A DNA stretch of 64,000 bases from Oscillospiraceae bacterium (GTDB taxonomy: Bacteria > Bacillota_A > Clostridia > Oscillospirales > Oscillospiraceae), in NCBI GenBank assembly GCA_021771675.1, contig JAETOP010000011.1, positions 1 through 64,000 of the forward strand. Direction: 5' to 3'. Below, one piece after another: positions 51,892-60,962 of this stretch. Below the pieces are notes generated by a model that saw only the letters and a program-made list of their open reading frames with translations, ran no database searches and was not told the origin of the DNA. The position numbers and the translations under genes are program-made. Position 1 is the stretch's first letter, and each line of letters begins with the position of its first letter.

Positions 51892-53622
51892 TCAGCGGAA
51901 CCGAACAGCCATCCATTTTTCCATCTGCATCCGGCGGTAGCGGTCGTCCATAATAGCCACGGCCTGATTCATCAGCCGCATCCAGTCCTCGGCAGTGCGG
52001 CTGCCGCTGACCTTGGTCAAAAAATAGGGGCACTGCTCGATTTTTCTCCGCCCGAAGGCGGCGGCAAAGGACTTATCCACCCCCAGGGCAATGGCATAGG
52101 GGGCCATGCGGAAGAAATATTCCGGGTTTACTTTTTGGAGCCGGGCGGCCTCGGGCCTGGGAATGTGCTTCATGAAGCGGCGCAGGGACAGAATCTCCCC
52201 CGCCTCACTGCGGTTCAGCTCCGTCCGCATTCCTCCGTAGGCGGCGAAAAATCCCATGAGCAGCTGAACAGCCACGGATGCCAGGGGAATCCAGGGCTGC
52301 CCGGCGATGAGGCCCAGCAGTACCCAGAAAAGGCAAATACCCAGGGCAATCCAGGAGCGGGTTCTGGTGCGGGAGAGAATGTGATAGGCAAATTCCTGAA
52401 TTTCCCAGGCGGAAACCAGGCTGAAGGCGCCGAAAATAAAGGAGAACATGATTTGCAGCACGGGAATGGAGGTAATGTTCATTGCCACACAAATTCCGCA
52501 GAAAAGCTGACTGATCCCCAGCAGCAGCCGGAAAATCTTTCTGCTTCCGGATTTGGAGCGGCACATGGTCTTTTCACCGGGAACCATGGATGCGGTTTTC
52601 CGGCAAAGCTTGGCGTAGCCCAGACTGCTGCAATCCACCGTCCGGCGGCTGCCGAACAGGGCAGTGAACACTCGAATTTCAAACAGGCTTCGCTCATTGC
52701 CCATGTCCATCTGCTTGTGCAGCAGCACCCGATTGCCGTTTTGCTGAATCAGAAGGTATCCCATTTGGGCCCAGGAGAACACCATCATGGTCAGATCCCC
52801 GCCGCTCATGGTCAGGCGGCACTCCAGTTCGCCTGCCGAGATCCCTTCCGGCGGCACGGTGGTTCGCTGGCGCTGGGGGGGAAGGGTTCGCAGAAAAAGA
52901 ATCCAGTAGAGGAGCGCCAGCCCCGCAAAAATGCCCATGGGAATGATCTCCGGGTTGCCGGTGCGCTGATAGGTGCTCACCGATGGGAACATGTCCTTGG
53001 AGACGATCATGGTCATGGTGACGGCCTCGTGGTCGTTGAGGCCGGTCTTGCTGGAACCCGTGATCATATTGCCATTGGTGACCAGTTCCAGATTGGAGGC
53101 AAAGCCGATCTGCTGATAGGTGCTGGTGAACACAGGGCTGTTTTCAATATTGTCCGGCAGGGTGACGATGAAGCTCAGGTTCTCCACCGGGTAGTCGAAG
53201 CCGCAGAGCATGGGAATTGTCAGCTGGAGCTGCTTGTTCGTGGCGATGCTTACAGCCTTGGGAGGGGTATAGATGCCCACGGCCTTGGGGATGGTATAGT
53301 CAAAGCGCAGGGGAAACTCTCCGGTCATGCCGCCGGTGACCCGGCCAACGGCCACCAATGTCTTGTTTCCCACCCGGGAGGATGCCACGGAGCTGCCGTT
53401 CATGGTGATGTTTTCGGCGTTGTAGGGCAGGGGAAAGTTCAGGCCGCTGTCGGAGGCTTCAATCCGCAGATTCACTGTCATGCTCACAAGACAGTCTCCG
53501 TCGGCATTGACGGTACAGTAGAGGTCAATCTTGGAGGCTGCACTCTCTGCGGAGGCGCTCAGGGTGAGAAACCCGGCAAAAACCATAAAAAAAGCGCACA
53601 ACACTGCACCCCAACGCTTCAA
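51892..53622 (-). CDS. DUF2207-like exported membrane protein
   Basis: A 576-residue membrane protein starting at a TTG (53622) 7 nt after AAGGAGG. The signal peptide is at residues about 1-25 (KRWGAVLCAFFMVFAGF, ASA). An extracellular beta-rich domain covers about 30-245, and a TM helix follows (EIIPMGIFAGLALLYWILFLR). A cytoplasmic segment is next, then four hydrophobic helices in the second half, and a basic cytoplasmic C-terminal part. The overall plan resembles DUF2207 predicted membrane proteins, though the match is by eye. Function unknown. It is the only minus-strand gene between dnaA and 60 kb. Confidence 0.6.
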   Translation of the reverse strand: MKRWGAVLCAFFMVFAGFLTLSASAESAASKIDLYCTVNADGDCLVSMTVNLRIEASDSGLNFPLPYNAENITMNGSSVASSRVGNKTLVAVGRVTGGMTGEFPLRFDYTIPKAVGIYTPPKAVSIATNKQLQLTIPMLCGFDYPVENLSFIVTLPDNIENSPVFTSTYQQIGFASNLELVTNGNMITGSSKTGLNDHEAVTMTMIVSKDMFPSVSTYQRTGNPEIIPMGIFAGLALLYWILFLRTLPPQRQRTTVPPEGISAGELECRLTMSGGDLTMMVFSWAQMGYLLIQQNGNRVLLHKQMDMGNERSLFEIRVFTALFGSRRTVDCSSLGYAKLCRKTASMVPGEKTMCRSKSGSRKIFRLLLGISQLFCGICVAMNITSIPVLQIMFSFIFGAFSLVSAWEIQEFAYHILSRTRTRSWIALGICLFWVLLGLIAGQPWIPLASVAVQLLMGFFAAYGGMRTELNRSEAGEILSLRRFMKHIPRPEAARLQKVNPEYFFRMAPYAIALGVDKSFAAAFGRRKIEQCPYFLTKVSGSRTAEDWMRLMNQAVAIMDDRYRRMQMEKWMAVRFR

Positions 53623-53820
53623 GCAGACCCCTCCTTCCGGTTTTTGCATCAATTTCACAAGACATTCTACCATATGGGGAAGAAAAATGCAAGGATAATC
53701 AGCATTTTGCATGACTTTTGGGGAACAAATCCCGCAAAGGGGAAAGCCGTCCCGGACGGCAGGTTCTCCCCTTTTTGACCCCGTCAACAAAAATCCAAAT
53801 AAAATTTAAGAAAATAATTG

Positions 53821-53849
53821 AAGACAATCCTACAGAAATGTGATATACT
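53821..53849 (+). promoter_or_regulatory. promoter of the DUF3810-like gene
   Basis: AAGACA (53821-53826), 17 bp spacer, TATACT (53844-53849), in the divergent region 53623-53925, which has no other visible feature. Confidence 0.65.
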
Positions 53850-53925
53850 ATATCATGCGGGTAAAACTGCGTCTGTTCCCGAAAAATTTTCCGGGCGCAA
53901 TCACACCACGGAGGAGGATTCCCCT

Positions 53926-55128
53926 TTGAAGAAATTATGCGGATATTTGGCCGCTGCCATTTTTGCCGGTGTTACCTATGTGCTCTCTGTCTACGGCAAG
54001 CAGTTTTCCGAGCTCATCGATATGGTCTATCCCTATGTGATCCGAACCCTGGAGGCCACCCTGGCAGGGTGGAGCAGCCAGGTGGATTTTCTGCTGTGGC
54101 AGTTTCTGGCTGTGGCCCTTCTGGTGGTGCTGATTGCCTGGCTGGTGGTGGTCATTATCACCAAGAGGAGCATATTCCAGTGGTTTGGCTGGGTGCTGGC
54201 AGTGGGCAGCTTCATTTTTATGCTCCATACCTTCGTCTACGGCATGAACTATTATGCCGGCGATCTGTCTGACGACCTGCGGATGGATGTCTCCGGCTGC
54301 ACGCTGGACGAGATTGTGGAGGCAACAGAATATTATCAGGGACAGGCCAATGCCATGGCTTCCCGGATGGAACGGGACGGAAACGGCAGTCTGATTTTTG
54401 AGGATTTTACTACCCTGGCCGCCCGGGCGGGAAGCGGTTTTAATTACCTGACCTATCAGCGGTTTTTCCCGGTGTTTGCCGGTTCCACCCTGCCGGTAAA
54501 GAAGCTTGGCTGGGCGGATATGTACAGCTCCATGGGCATCACCGGCTTCACCTTTCCCCTCACCGGTGAGGCGGCGGTGAATCCTCAAATTCCGGCGATG
54601 GCCCTGCCCTTTACCATGTGTCACGAGATGGCCCACCGGATGTGCATCGCCAAGGAGCGGGATGCCAATTTCGCGGCATTTCTGGCCTGTTCCTTCAACA
54701 GCAACCGGCAGTATCAGTATTCCGCCTATTTCATGGCCTACCGTTACTGCTATACTGCCCTGTACAGCGTGGGCCAGTCCACCTCCATCGACCCCTCGCT
54801 TGTGATGGAGGCTGCCAGTGAGGCCAGCCGCATTGACGCAAACGTCAACGAGTATCTGCGCAAGGATATGAACGATTACGACCAATTCTTCCGGGGCCGC
54901 AAGAATTCTCTGGCAACCTCTGTGGCCGATACCGTAAACGATGCCTATCTGAAGGCCAGCGGCGACAGCACCGGCACCGCTTCCTATGGCCAGGTCTGCG
55001 ATCTTCTGGTGAACTGGCACATCCAGGAGGTGGTTCTCCCTGCCATTGCCGTGGAGGAGAGCCGGTTTGACCCCTATGACGAAACCCAGGTGGACCTGAG
55101 CGGGATTGTCAACGCCAGAGGGTACTGA
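53926..55128 (+). CDS. DUF3810-like membrane zinc peptidase
   Basis: A 400-residue protein starting at a TTG (53926) 8 nt after GGAGGAGG. An N-terminal hydrophobic segment (GYLAAAIFAGVTYVLSVYG) and two further membrane helices lie before residue 105. A periplasmic-type domain follows with the gluzincin motif HEMAH (TMCHEMAHRMCIAKERDANF), as in the DUF3810 family. Substrate unknown. The next gene rsmG starts 1 nt after its stop, so they are co-transcribed. Confidence 0.75.
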   Translation: MKKLCGYLAAAIFAGVTYVLSVYGKQFSELIDMVYPYVIRTLEATLAGWSSQVDFLLWQFLAVALLVVLIAWLVVVIITKRSIFQWFGWVLAVGSFIFMLHTFVYGMNYYAGDLSDDLRMDVSGCTLDEIVEATEYYQGQANAMASRMERDGNGSLIFEDFTTLAARAGSGFNYLTYQRFFPVFAGSTLPVKKLGWADMYSSMGITGFTFPLTGEAAVNPQIPAMALPFTMCHEMAHRMCIAKERDANFAAFLACSFNSNRQYQYSAYFMAYRYCYTALYSVGQSTSIDPSLVMEAASEASRIDANVNEYLRKDMNDYDQFFRGRKNSLATSVADTVNDAYLKASGDSTGTASYGQVCDLLVNWHIQEVVLPAIAVEESRFDPYDETQVDLSGIVNARGY

Positions 55129-55129
55129 T

Positions 55130-55831
55130 ATGGATGAAATGCGCCAAACTCTGGAAGCGGGGCTTTCGGAGCTGGGTCTGACCCTCACAGAAAATCAAAT
55201 TGAGAAGCTCTGCGCCTTTGGCCGGGCGGTGGTGAAACAGAATGAGGTGATGAACCTCACTGCCATCACCCAGGACGCCCAGGTGGCGAAGCTCCATCTG
55301 CTGGACAGCCTCACCCTTCTGACGGCGGTGGATTTGTCCGGAAAGCGGCTCATCGATGTGGGCTGCGGCGCCGGATTTCCCGGAGTGCCTCTGGCCATCG
55401 GCTGTGAAGAGGCAAGGATCACCCTGCTGGACAGCCTGGGCAAGCGGGTTCACTGGCTGGAGGAAACCCTCCCCACCCTGGGCATTTCGGCGGAATGCGT
55501 CACCGCCCGGGCGGAGGAGGCGGTACAAACCCGTCGGGAAAGCTACGATTTTGCTGTCAGCCGTGCCGTGGCCAGATTGAACATCCTGCTGGAGCTGACG
55601 GCTCCCTACGTCAGGGTGGGCGGCATGGTCATTGCCATGAAGGGCGCAGCAGCCCGGGAAGAGCTGGCAGAGTGCACCGGGGCCATGAAAAAGCTGGGGT
55701 TAAAACTGGAAGAGGTTCGGCAGTTCCCTATGGACGATACCTGCCACAACCTGATTCTCCTGCGGAAAGTCGCTCCTACCCCGCCTCAGTATCCCCGCCG
55801 TTACGCCAAAATCAAACAATCTCCCCTGTGA
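55130..55831 (+). CDS. rsmG: 16S rRNA (guanine527-N7)-methyltransferase RsmG
   Basis: A 233-residue SAM-dependent methyltransferase that modifies G527 of 16S rRNA. SAM motif LIDVGCGAGFPGVPLAI, substrate region MNLTAITQ near the N-terminus, SRAVARLNILLEL and a C-terminal ILLRK strand. The ATG at 55130 overlaps the preceding gene end region, with AGAGGG as weak ribosome site. It is normally beside mnmG-parA left of dnaA. Here it is about 13 kb right of dnaA. Confidence 0.94.
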   Translation: MDEMRQTLEAGLSELGLTLTENQIEKLCAFGRAVVKQNEVMNLTAITQDAQVAKLHLLDSLTLLTAVDLSGKRLIDVGCGAGFPGVPLAIGCEEARITLLDSLGKRVHWLEETLPTLGISAECVTARAEEAVQTRRESYDFAVSRAVARLNILLELTAPYVRVGGMVIAMKGAAAREELAECTGAMKKLGLKLEEVRQFPMDDTCHNLILLRKVAPTPPQYPRRYAKIKQSPL

Positions 55832-55860
55832 ATGAACATAAAACGCTGTGAGGAAAAACC

Positions 55861-56820
55861 ATGTCCTTTGAAACCCTTCTGGGCAATGAACAACTGAAAA
55901 CCAATCTGACCCGGAGCCTTTCGGCGGGACATATTTCCCACTTCTACTTGATCTCCGGCCCTCTTGGTTCCGGGAAGCACACCCTGGCCAGGCTTCTGGG
56001 AGGAGCGATTTTGTGCAAGGGGGAAGGCAGGCCCTGTCTGGTATGTCCTGCCTGCCGGAAGGTGATGGCAAACGCCCATCCGGACTTTATCACCGTGGAC
56101 GACCCGGAAAAGAAGACCGTCCCCGTAGACCTGATTCGCCAGGCCCGGGTGGATATGTATGTCCAGCCCAATGAATCCGACCACAAGATATACCTCTTTC
56201 CCCGGGCTCAGGACATGGGCCTGCCGGGGCAGAACGCTTTGTTAAAGGTTTTGGAGGAGCCGCCGGCCTATGGGGTGTTTATTCTCCTGGCGGACAATCC
56301 CAACAAACTGCTGCCTACGGTTCGCTCCCGGTGCACGGAGCTGAAGCTGCTGCCTCTGGACCAGCGGACTTTGACAGCTCAGCTTCAAAGGGAATTTCCC
56401 GGGGCAGCGCAGGAGGATATTCAGGCAGCTATCTCCCGCAGCGGCGGTTTCCTGGGACAGGCAAAGGCCCTTCTGGAAAACGGTCAGACCGTCAGTCCCC
56501 AAACAGAGCTGTTTCTGCGGGCGTTGGAGAGCAAGGACGCCATGCTCCTGCTCCAGGCACTGGTACCCATGGAAAAATGGAAACGGGATGCCCTGGCGGA
56601 TACCCTGAGCGAATGGCTGGAGCTGTCGGAAAACGCCCTGTTTTCCCGCAGCGGTTTGGATGCGGCGTCTCCTTTTGCCCGCCGCCTGGCCGATGCCCGT
56701 ACCAACGCCGAGCTGAGCACTGTCATTGTCCATCTGCGCAAGGCAGTTACCTATGTCCAGGCCAACGTCTCCCCTGCCGCCGTCTGCGGTTATTTGGAGT
56801 GGGAGCTGCAAAATCTGTGA
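55861..56820 (+). CDS. holB: DNA polymerase III delta-prime subunit
   Basis: A 319-residue clamp-loader AAA+ subunit. A P-loop-like GPLGSGKHTLAR is at residues 33-44, the zinc-binding cysteines are CLVCPACRK with an upstream Cys, and sensor region LLKVLEEPP and SRC finger (VRSRCTELKL) follow. The C-terminal collar helices are less conserved. It starts 29 nt after rsmG and precedes ricT, the common Firmicutes holB-ricT order, although an element A copy now separates them. Confidence 0.92.
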   Translation: MSFETLLGNEQLKTNLTRSLSAGHISHFYLISGPLGSGKHTLARLLGGAILCKGEGRPCLVCPACRKVMANAHPDFITVDDPEKKTVPVDLIRQARVDMYVQPNESDHKIYLFPRAQDMGLPGQNALLKVLEEPPAYGVFILLADNPNKLLPTVRSRCTELKLLPLDQRTLTAQLQREFPGAAQEDIQAAISRSGGFLGQAKALLENGQTVSPQTELFLRALESKDAMLLLQALVPMEKWKRDALADTLSEWLELSENALFSRSGLDAASPFARRLADARTNAELSTVIVHLRKAVTYVQANVSPAAVCGYLEWELQNL

Positions 56821-56839
56821 TGGTGTGCCAAGAATAGCT

Positions 56840-57100
56840 GCCCGTTAAATTGGTGTTTGGCAGTGCGTTGAATGGTGAAATGTGATGGATTCTGAGGACG
56901 GCTCCCCTTACACAGGAGAGCCTTGGGTGCTCCCGCACCAGCGCAACCAACGGGGATTGCCCACCAAATATCAATTTACCCATTTTCTGAAAAAACGTTA
57001 CCGGGTGGGTTAGGGCAAAAACGATTTCCTCTCAGCCCGGTGCGAATTGTCTGCGGCGACTCGCCGCCAAATACCAATTTACCAAACAAAGCCGATCAAC
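56840..57100. repeat. element A, C and D repeats between holB and ricT
   Basis: An 87 bp element A at 56866-56952 (CGTTGAATGGTG to CAACCAACG), element C (AAAACGTTACCGGGTGGG to CCGGTGCG) and GCGGCGACTCGCCGC. No gene is seen. Confidence 0.7.
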
Positions 57101-57133
57101 ATTCTATACTATATATCCCAAAGGAGCAAACCA

Positions 57134-58507
57134 ATGGAAGAACTTCTGAATCCTGTCCAGCAGGAGACGGTGGAGGTCGTGGACATCCAGTTTCGTCCCG
57201 GACAGAAGGTCTATTTTTTTGATCCCGCCGGCGACAGCTTTTCGGTGGGAGACCACGTAATTATGGACACCGCCCGGGGGGCGGAGTTCGGCCTCTGTAC
57301 CGGGGCTAACCATACCATCCCTGCGAAGGATGTGGTGGCGCCTCTTCGGAAAATTCTCCGCAAGGCCACAGAGCACGACGAAAAAGTCAACGCCGAAAAC
57401 CGAAACCGGGAGCGCCGGGCCTATGAGATATGCATGCAGAAAATTCAGCACCATGGTCTGGATATGCAGCTGGTCTCCGCTGAGTGCGCCTTCGATGGCA
57501 GCAAAATTCTCTTCTATTTCACTGCCGATGAGCGGGTGGACTTCCGGGAACTGGTGAAGGATCTGGCCGGTGTGTTCCATACCAGAATTGAGCTGCGGCA
57601 GATCGGTGTCCGGGACAAGGCAAAGATGGTGGGAGGCTTTGGCATCTGCGGCCGGCCCTTCTGCTGCACCAGCTTCCTGGATGATTTCCAGCCGGTGTCC
57701 ATCAAAATGGCCAAGACCCAGAATCTCAGCCTGAACCCCACCAAAATTTCCGGCACCTGCGGGCGGCTGATGTGCTGCCTGAAATACGAGCAGGATACCT
57801 ATGAGAGCCTGATTCGTTCCAGTCCCAAGCCCGAATCCTTTGTGGATACTCCCGATGGCCGGGGTACTGTGGTGGAGGCGGACATTCTCCGCCAGCGGGT
57901 GAAGGTGCAGATGGAAAATGATCCCAATACCATAAATGTGTTCCCCAATGAGGAAATTGCCGTTCTGCGAAATGGCAAGGCCAAGAAGAACGATCCCCCC
58001 ATCCCGGCGGATCTGGCCCCCATCTCCGGGAACGGCAAGCGTAAGCCTAGGCAGGAGGAGGCGCCGGTGCTGGAGCCCATCCGCTTCCGCTACAGCACGG
58101 AGCAGATTGTTGAGGAAACCGCCCCCGTGGTTCAGCCGGAGCCGGAGGAACAGAAGCGGGAGTCCCGCCCACCCCGCCAGCGCCGCCGCAGGGGCAGCCG
58201 GGGAGAGGAAGGACAGGAGGAAAAGCTGGAGCAGCCAAAATCCGATCAGCGTCCCCCCCGTCAGCATCAGCGCAGAAATCAGCAGGCCGGCAAGCCGAAT
58301 CATCAGGAGCAGCCGGAAAATCGGGATGCCCGTGGGGAAAAGCAGAATCAGCCCCGCCGGGAAAATCGGGAGCCCCGTCCGCCCAGAAGACCCCAGCCGG
58401 AGCTCGCCCAGGCCGAGGCAGTGCAGAGCGGAAACGGGGAAACCCAAAAACCCCGAAACCGGAATAATCACTACCGCCATCGCAAGCCCAAGGCCCCTCA
58501 GGCCTGA
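57134..58507 (+). CDS. ricT: RicT/YaaT-like PSP1-domain protein
   Basis: A 457-residue protein. The PSP1 domain covers about residues 10-225, with the cysteine cluster of RicT (GGFGICGRPFCC, then TCGRLMCCLKYE) that binds 4Fe-4S with partners RicA/RicF. In Bacillus this complex promotes mRNA maturation by RNase Y and affects Spo0A phosphorylation. Residues about 305-457 form a long disordered tail rich in Arg, Pro, Gln and Asn with repeated RPPR-type motifs, much longer than in Bacillus. AAGGAG is 7 nt before the ATG. It follows holB. Confidence 0.9.
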   Translation: MEELLNPVQQETVEVVDIQFRPGQKVYFFDPAGDSFSVGDHVIMDTARGAEFGLCTGANHTIPAKDVVAPLRKILRKATEHDEKVNAENRNRERRAYEICMQKIQHHGLDMQLVSAECAFDGSKILFYFTADERVDFRELVKDLAGVFHTRIELRQIGVRDKAKMVGGFGICGRPFCCTSFLDDFQPVSIKMAKTQNLSLNPTKISGTCGRLMCCLKYEQDTYESLIRSSPKPESFVDTPDGRGTVVEADILRQRVKVQMENDPNTINVFPNEEIAVLRNGKAKKNDPPIPADLAPISGNGKRKPRQEEAPVLEPIRFRYSTEQIVEETAPVVQPEPEEQKRESRPPRQRRRRGSRGEEGQEEKLEQPKSDQRPPRQHQRRNQQAGKPNHQEQPENRDARGEKQNQPRRENREPRPPRRPQPELAQAEAVQSGNGETQKPRNRNNHYRHRKPKAPQA

Positions 58508-58566
58508 TTCTACTCACAGTAGAGTTCAACGGAGGGTAGAATTCCACCCAATATTTCTATCCGATT

Positions 58567-58595
58567 CGTGCCATCCCCCCGGGAATGGCACGTTT
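58567..58595 (+). terminator. terminator of ricT
   Basis: CGTGCCAT-n10-ATGGCACG followed by TTTTGG. Confidence 0.7.
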
Positions 58596-58598
58596 TGG

Positions 58599-58627
58599 TT
58601 TACATTTGGATTTTGAGGCACTATAAT
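58599..58627 (+). promoter_or_regulatory. promoter of degV gene
   Basis: TTTACA (58599-58604), 17 bp spacer, TATAAT (58622-58627). The leader is about 275 nt and includes CAATAAAA-tca-TTTTATTG and the repeats below. Confidence 0.75.
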
Positions 58628-58689
58628 AATAGAGAACCTCTGATTACGAAAACACAATAAAATCATTTTATTGGGCCTACATCGTCTGG

Positions 58690-58895
58690 TGACGCATGAC
58701 CTGTTGCCGTTCAACGAAACACTCAAAAACCACAACCTGGCGGGAGGCAAGGTTGCCTCCCCTACGGAGTAGCCGAAGGTGCCTGCCATTCAACCCACTA
58801 CCGCAAAAGCGTTACCGGGCTGAGTTTGGGGGTAACGATTACACACCATCCCGGTGCGAATTATCAGCGGGCATTGCCCGCCGCAAGTCCGAAAG
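58690..58895. repeat. partial A, E, C and D repeats in degV leader
   Basis: An element A end fragment (CCGTTCAACG), hairpin E (GGCGGGAGGCAAGGTTGCC then TCCCC), element C (AAAAGCGTTACCGGGCTGAG to CCGGTGCG) and hairpin GCGGGCATTGCCCGC. All would be transcribed as the degV leader. Confidence 0.7.
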
Positions 58896-58906
58896 GAGAA
58901 ATCACC

Positions 58907-59785
58907 ATGTCATTCACCATTTTTGTTGACGGCAGTTCCAATCTGCCCGGTACGGTCACCGGAGAGCTGGACATCCATGTCCTGCCCTGCTCCTACACGA
59001 TCGGCGGACAGCCCAGCACCTACAATGGCCGTCTGGACAGCTTCCAGCCCCATGAATACTATGAAATGCTCCGCCGGGGCTGTAGGGTTCAGACCAGTCT
59101 GCTCAATACCCAGCTCTTCCTGGATTCCTTTCGTCCGGAGCTGGAGCAGGGCCGGGATGTGGTGTATTTTTCCATGTCCAGCGGCATCAGCGGTACTTAC
59201 CAGGCGGCGAAAATTGCCGCAGAGGAGCTGAGCCAGGAATTCCCGGAGCGTACCGTTCGGACGGTGGACTCTCTGGGTGCAGGCTTTGGCACCGGCCTGA
59301 TGGCCTGCAAAGCCGCCGACCTCCGTGCGCAGGGGAAAAGTGCCGGGGAGACGGCGGACATCATGGACGAGGATGCCCACCGGATGCTCCAGTTTTTCAC
59401 GGTGGACGATCTGAATTTCCTCAAGAACACCGGCCGGGTCTCCGGGGCCACCGCCATGATTGGCACGGTGCTGAACATTAAGCCCGTGCTCTGGGGCGAT
59501 ACCACCGGCCATATCACCGCCCGGAGCAAGGTTCGGGGAAGAAAGAAAGCGTTAGCCGCCATTGTGGAGGAGTATAAAAATTCCGTTTTGAACCCGGAAA
59601 ACCAGCGTGTGGCCATCTCCCACGGGGACTGCGAAGAGGAAGCCTTTAAGTTGGCAGAGATGATTCGGGCAGTTGCCGAGCCCAGGGAGCTGATCATCGC
59701 CCCCCACGAGCCCTTCACCGGCGCCCACGTGGGCCCGGGAATGCTGGCACTGTTCTTCCACGGGAAGAAAAGAACGGAAATTTAA
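58907..59785 (+). CDS. DegV-family fatty-acid-binding protein
   Basis: A 292-residue DegV (FakB-type) protein that binds a fatty acid between two domains, for phosphorylation by FakA where present. The N-terminal FVDGSSNLP, the substrate-loop SSGISGTYQAAKIAA, and the central DLNFLKNTGRVSGATAMIG followed by VLNIKPVL are typical. AAAGGAG is 8 nt before the ATG at 58907; the upstream in-frame start at 58826 lies in repeat DNA. No FakA kinase is nearby. Confidence 0.93.
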   Translation: MSFTIFVDGSSNLPGTVTGELDIHVLPCSYTIGGQPSTYNGRLDSFQPHEYYEMLRRGCRVQTSLLNTQLFLDSFRPELEQGRDVVYFSMSSGISGTYQAAKIAAEELSQEFPERTVRTVDSLGAGFGTGLMACKAADLRAQGKSAGETADIMDEDAHRMLQFFTVDDLNFLKNTGRVSGATAMIGTVLNIKPVLWGDTTGHITARSKVRGRKKALAAIVEEYKNSVLNPENQRVAISHGDCEEEAFKLAEMIRAVAEPRELIIAPHEPFTGAHVGPGMLALFFHGKKRTEI

Positions 59786-59798
59786 TTTTGACAAAAAC

Positions 59799-59835
59799 TT
59801 GGGGCCGTCTCACAAATGAAGTGAGACGGCCCCAA
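59799..59835 (-). terminator. terminator hairpin between degV and lipid kinase
   Basis: TTGGGGCCGTCTCAC-n7-GTGAGACGGCCCCAA, a 15 bp stem. The U-tract (GTTTTTGTC) is on the minus strand, so it mainly serves the lipid kinase gene 200 bp away. Both convergent genes may use the stem. Confidence 0.8.
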
Positions 59836-60029
59836 AGTGCAACTCATCGCCGTCGTTATCATGCCGTCGAAATATAATCAACCCTCATTTTATCAAATTT
59901 ATCCAATTGGATTTCCAAAATCAAGGAGAACGGCGTATTTCTGACGCAATTTGTCGAAATTACTTAAAAAGGGGAATAATTTCCCTAAAAATGCCCTTTA
60001 TTCCGAGGCATATACAGCATAGTGCCTAT

Positions 60030-60962
60030 TTATGGAACGGCGACTGCCGGGGGGGTCTGCTGGATTTTCACGCCCCTGGGATAGAAAAACCGCACTTTTT
60101 CCGCTGCCACGGAAATGGAAATGTCCTTGGCCCGGCGCAGTTCCCCGTCCAGGTTGATGGGAGTGAGCCTGTCGGCATGAATCATCAGGCGGTCCGTGCG
60201 GAAATGGCGCACCAGCTGGGGGAGCTGGCGGTATTTTCCCGCCTTGTATTTGCCCACAACGCCGGGAACCTGGAGCCGCCGCACCTTTTTCACCACCAGC
60301 ACATCCAGCAGTCCGTCCGTGGGGTCCGCCTCCGGCACTGGGTTGAAGCCGCCGCCGTAAAACCGGCCGTTGCACACGCAGATCATGGTCTGCTCACCGT
60401 CGATGCGCTCCCCGTTCAGCTCCACCACATAGTGCTCCCCAATGCCCCGGATTACGTTGATCACGGTGGAAACGGCGTAAGCCCGAAAGCCCTGGAGCAG
60501 AGGAAAGCGCTTGTAGTTGGACACATCTGTGCCGATCCTGGCGTCCAGGCCCACGGAGCAGATGTTCAGGGAGTAGTCGTCGTTGACTTTGATTAAGTCA
60601 AACTCTGATTCCACCCCGTCCAGCAGAGCGTCCAGGTCGGTGAAGGCAGCGGGATTGTCAAAAATCCGGACAAAATCGTTTCCACTGCCCCCGGCATAGG
60701 CAGTCACGGCGGCGTTATGGTAACCGACCGCCCCGGTGACCACCTCGTTCAGGGTGCCGTCTCCGCCGCAGGCATAGAGCCGGATTTCCTCCCCGGCGGC
60801 CGCGGCCTCCCGGGCGATTTTGGCGCAGTCCCCCGGGCCCATGGACACCCGGATTTCATAGTTCAGGCGCCGGGCGTCACAGGCGGTGCGGATGGCGGCG
60901 GAGTATTCCAAAGTCCGATCCCTGCTCCCGGCCGCCGGGTTGATGATGAATAAATGCTTCAT
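60030..60962 (-). CDS. diacylglycerol/lipid kinase (YegS/DgkB-like)
   Basis: A 310-residue DAGK-catalytic-domain lipid kinase, likely phosphorylating diacylglycerol at the membrane surface to recycle it to phosphatidic acid. N-terminal IINPAAGS, nucleotide motif YACGGDGTLNEVV (about 64-76) and GGSGNDFVR are present, with a C-terminal beta-sandwich containing NGRFYGGGF and DGLLDVLVV. No signal or TM segment. Monocistronic, with a terminator downstream. Confidence 0.92.
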   Translation of the reverse strand: MKHLFIINPAAGSRDRTLEYSAAIRTACDARRLNYEIRVSMGPGDCAKIAREAAAAGEEIRLYACGGDGTLNEVVTGAVGYHNAAVTAYAGGSGNDFVRIFDNPAAFTDLDALLDGVESEFDLIKVNDDYSLNICSVGLDARIGTDVSNYKRFPLLQGFRAYAVSTVINVIRGIGEHYVVELNGERIDGEQTMICVCNGRFYGGGFNPVPEADPTDGLLDVLVVKKVRRLQVPGVVGKYKAGKYRQLPQLVRHFRTDRLMIHADRLTPINLDGELRRAKDISISVAAEKVRFFYPRGVKIQQTPPAVAVP

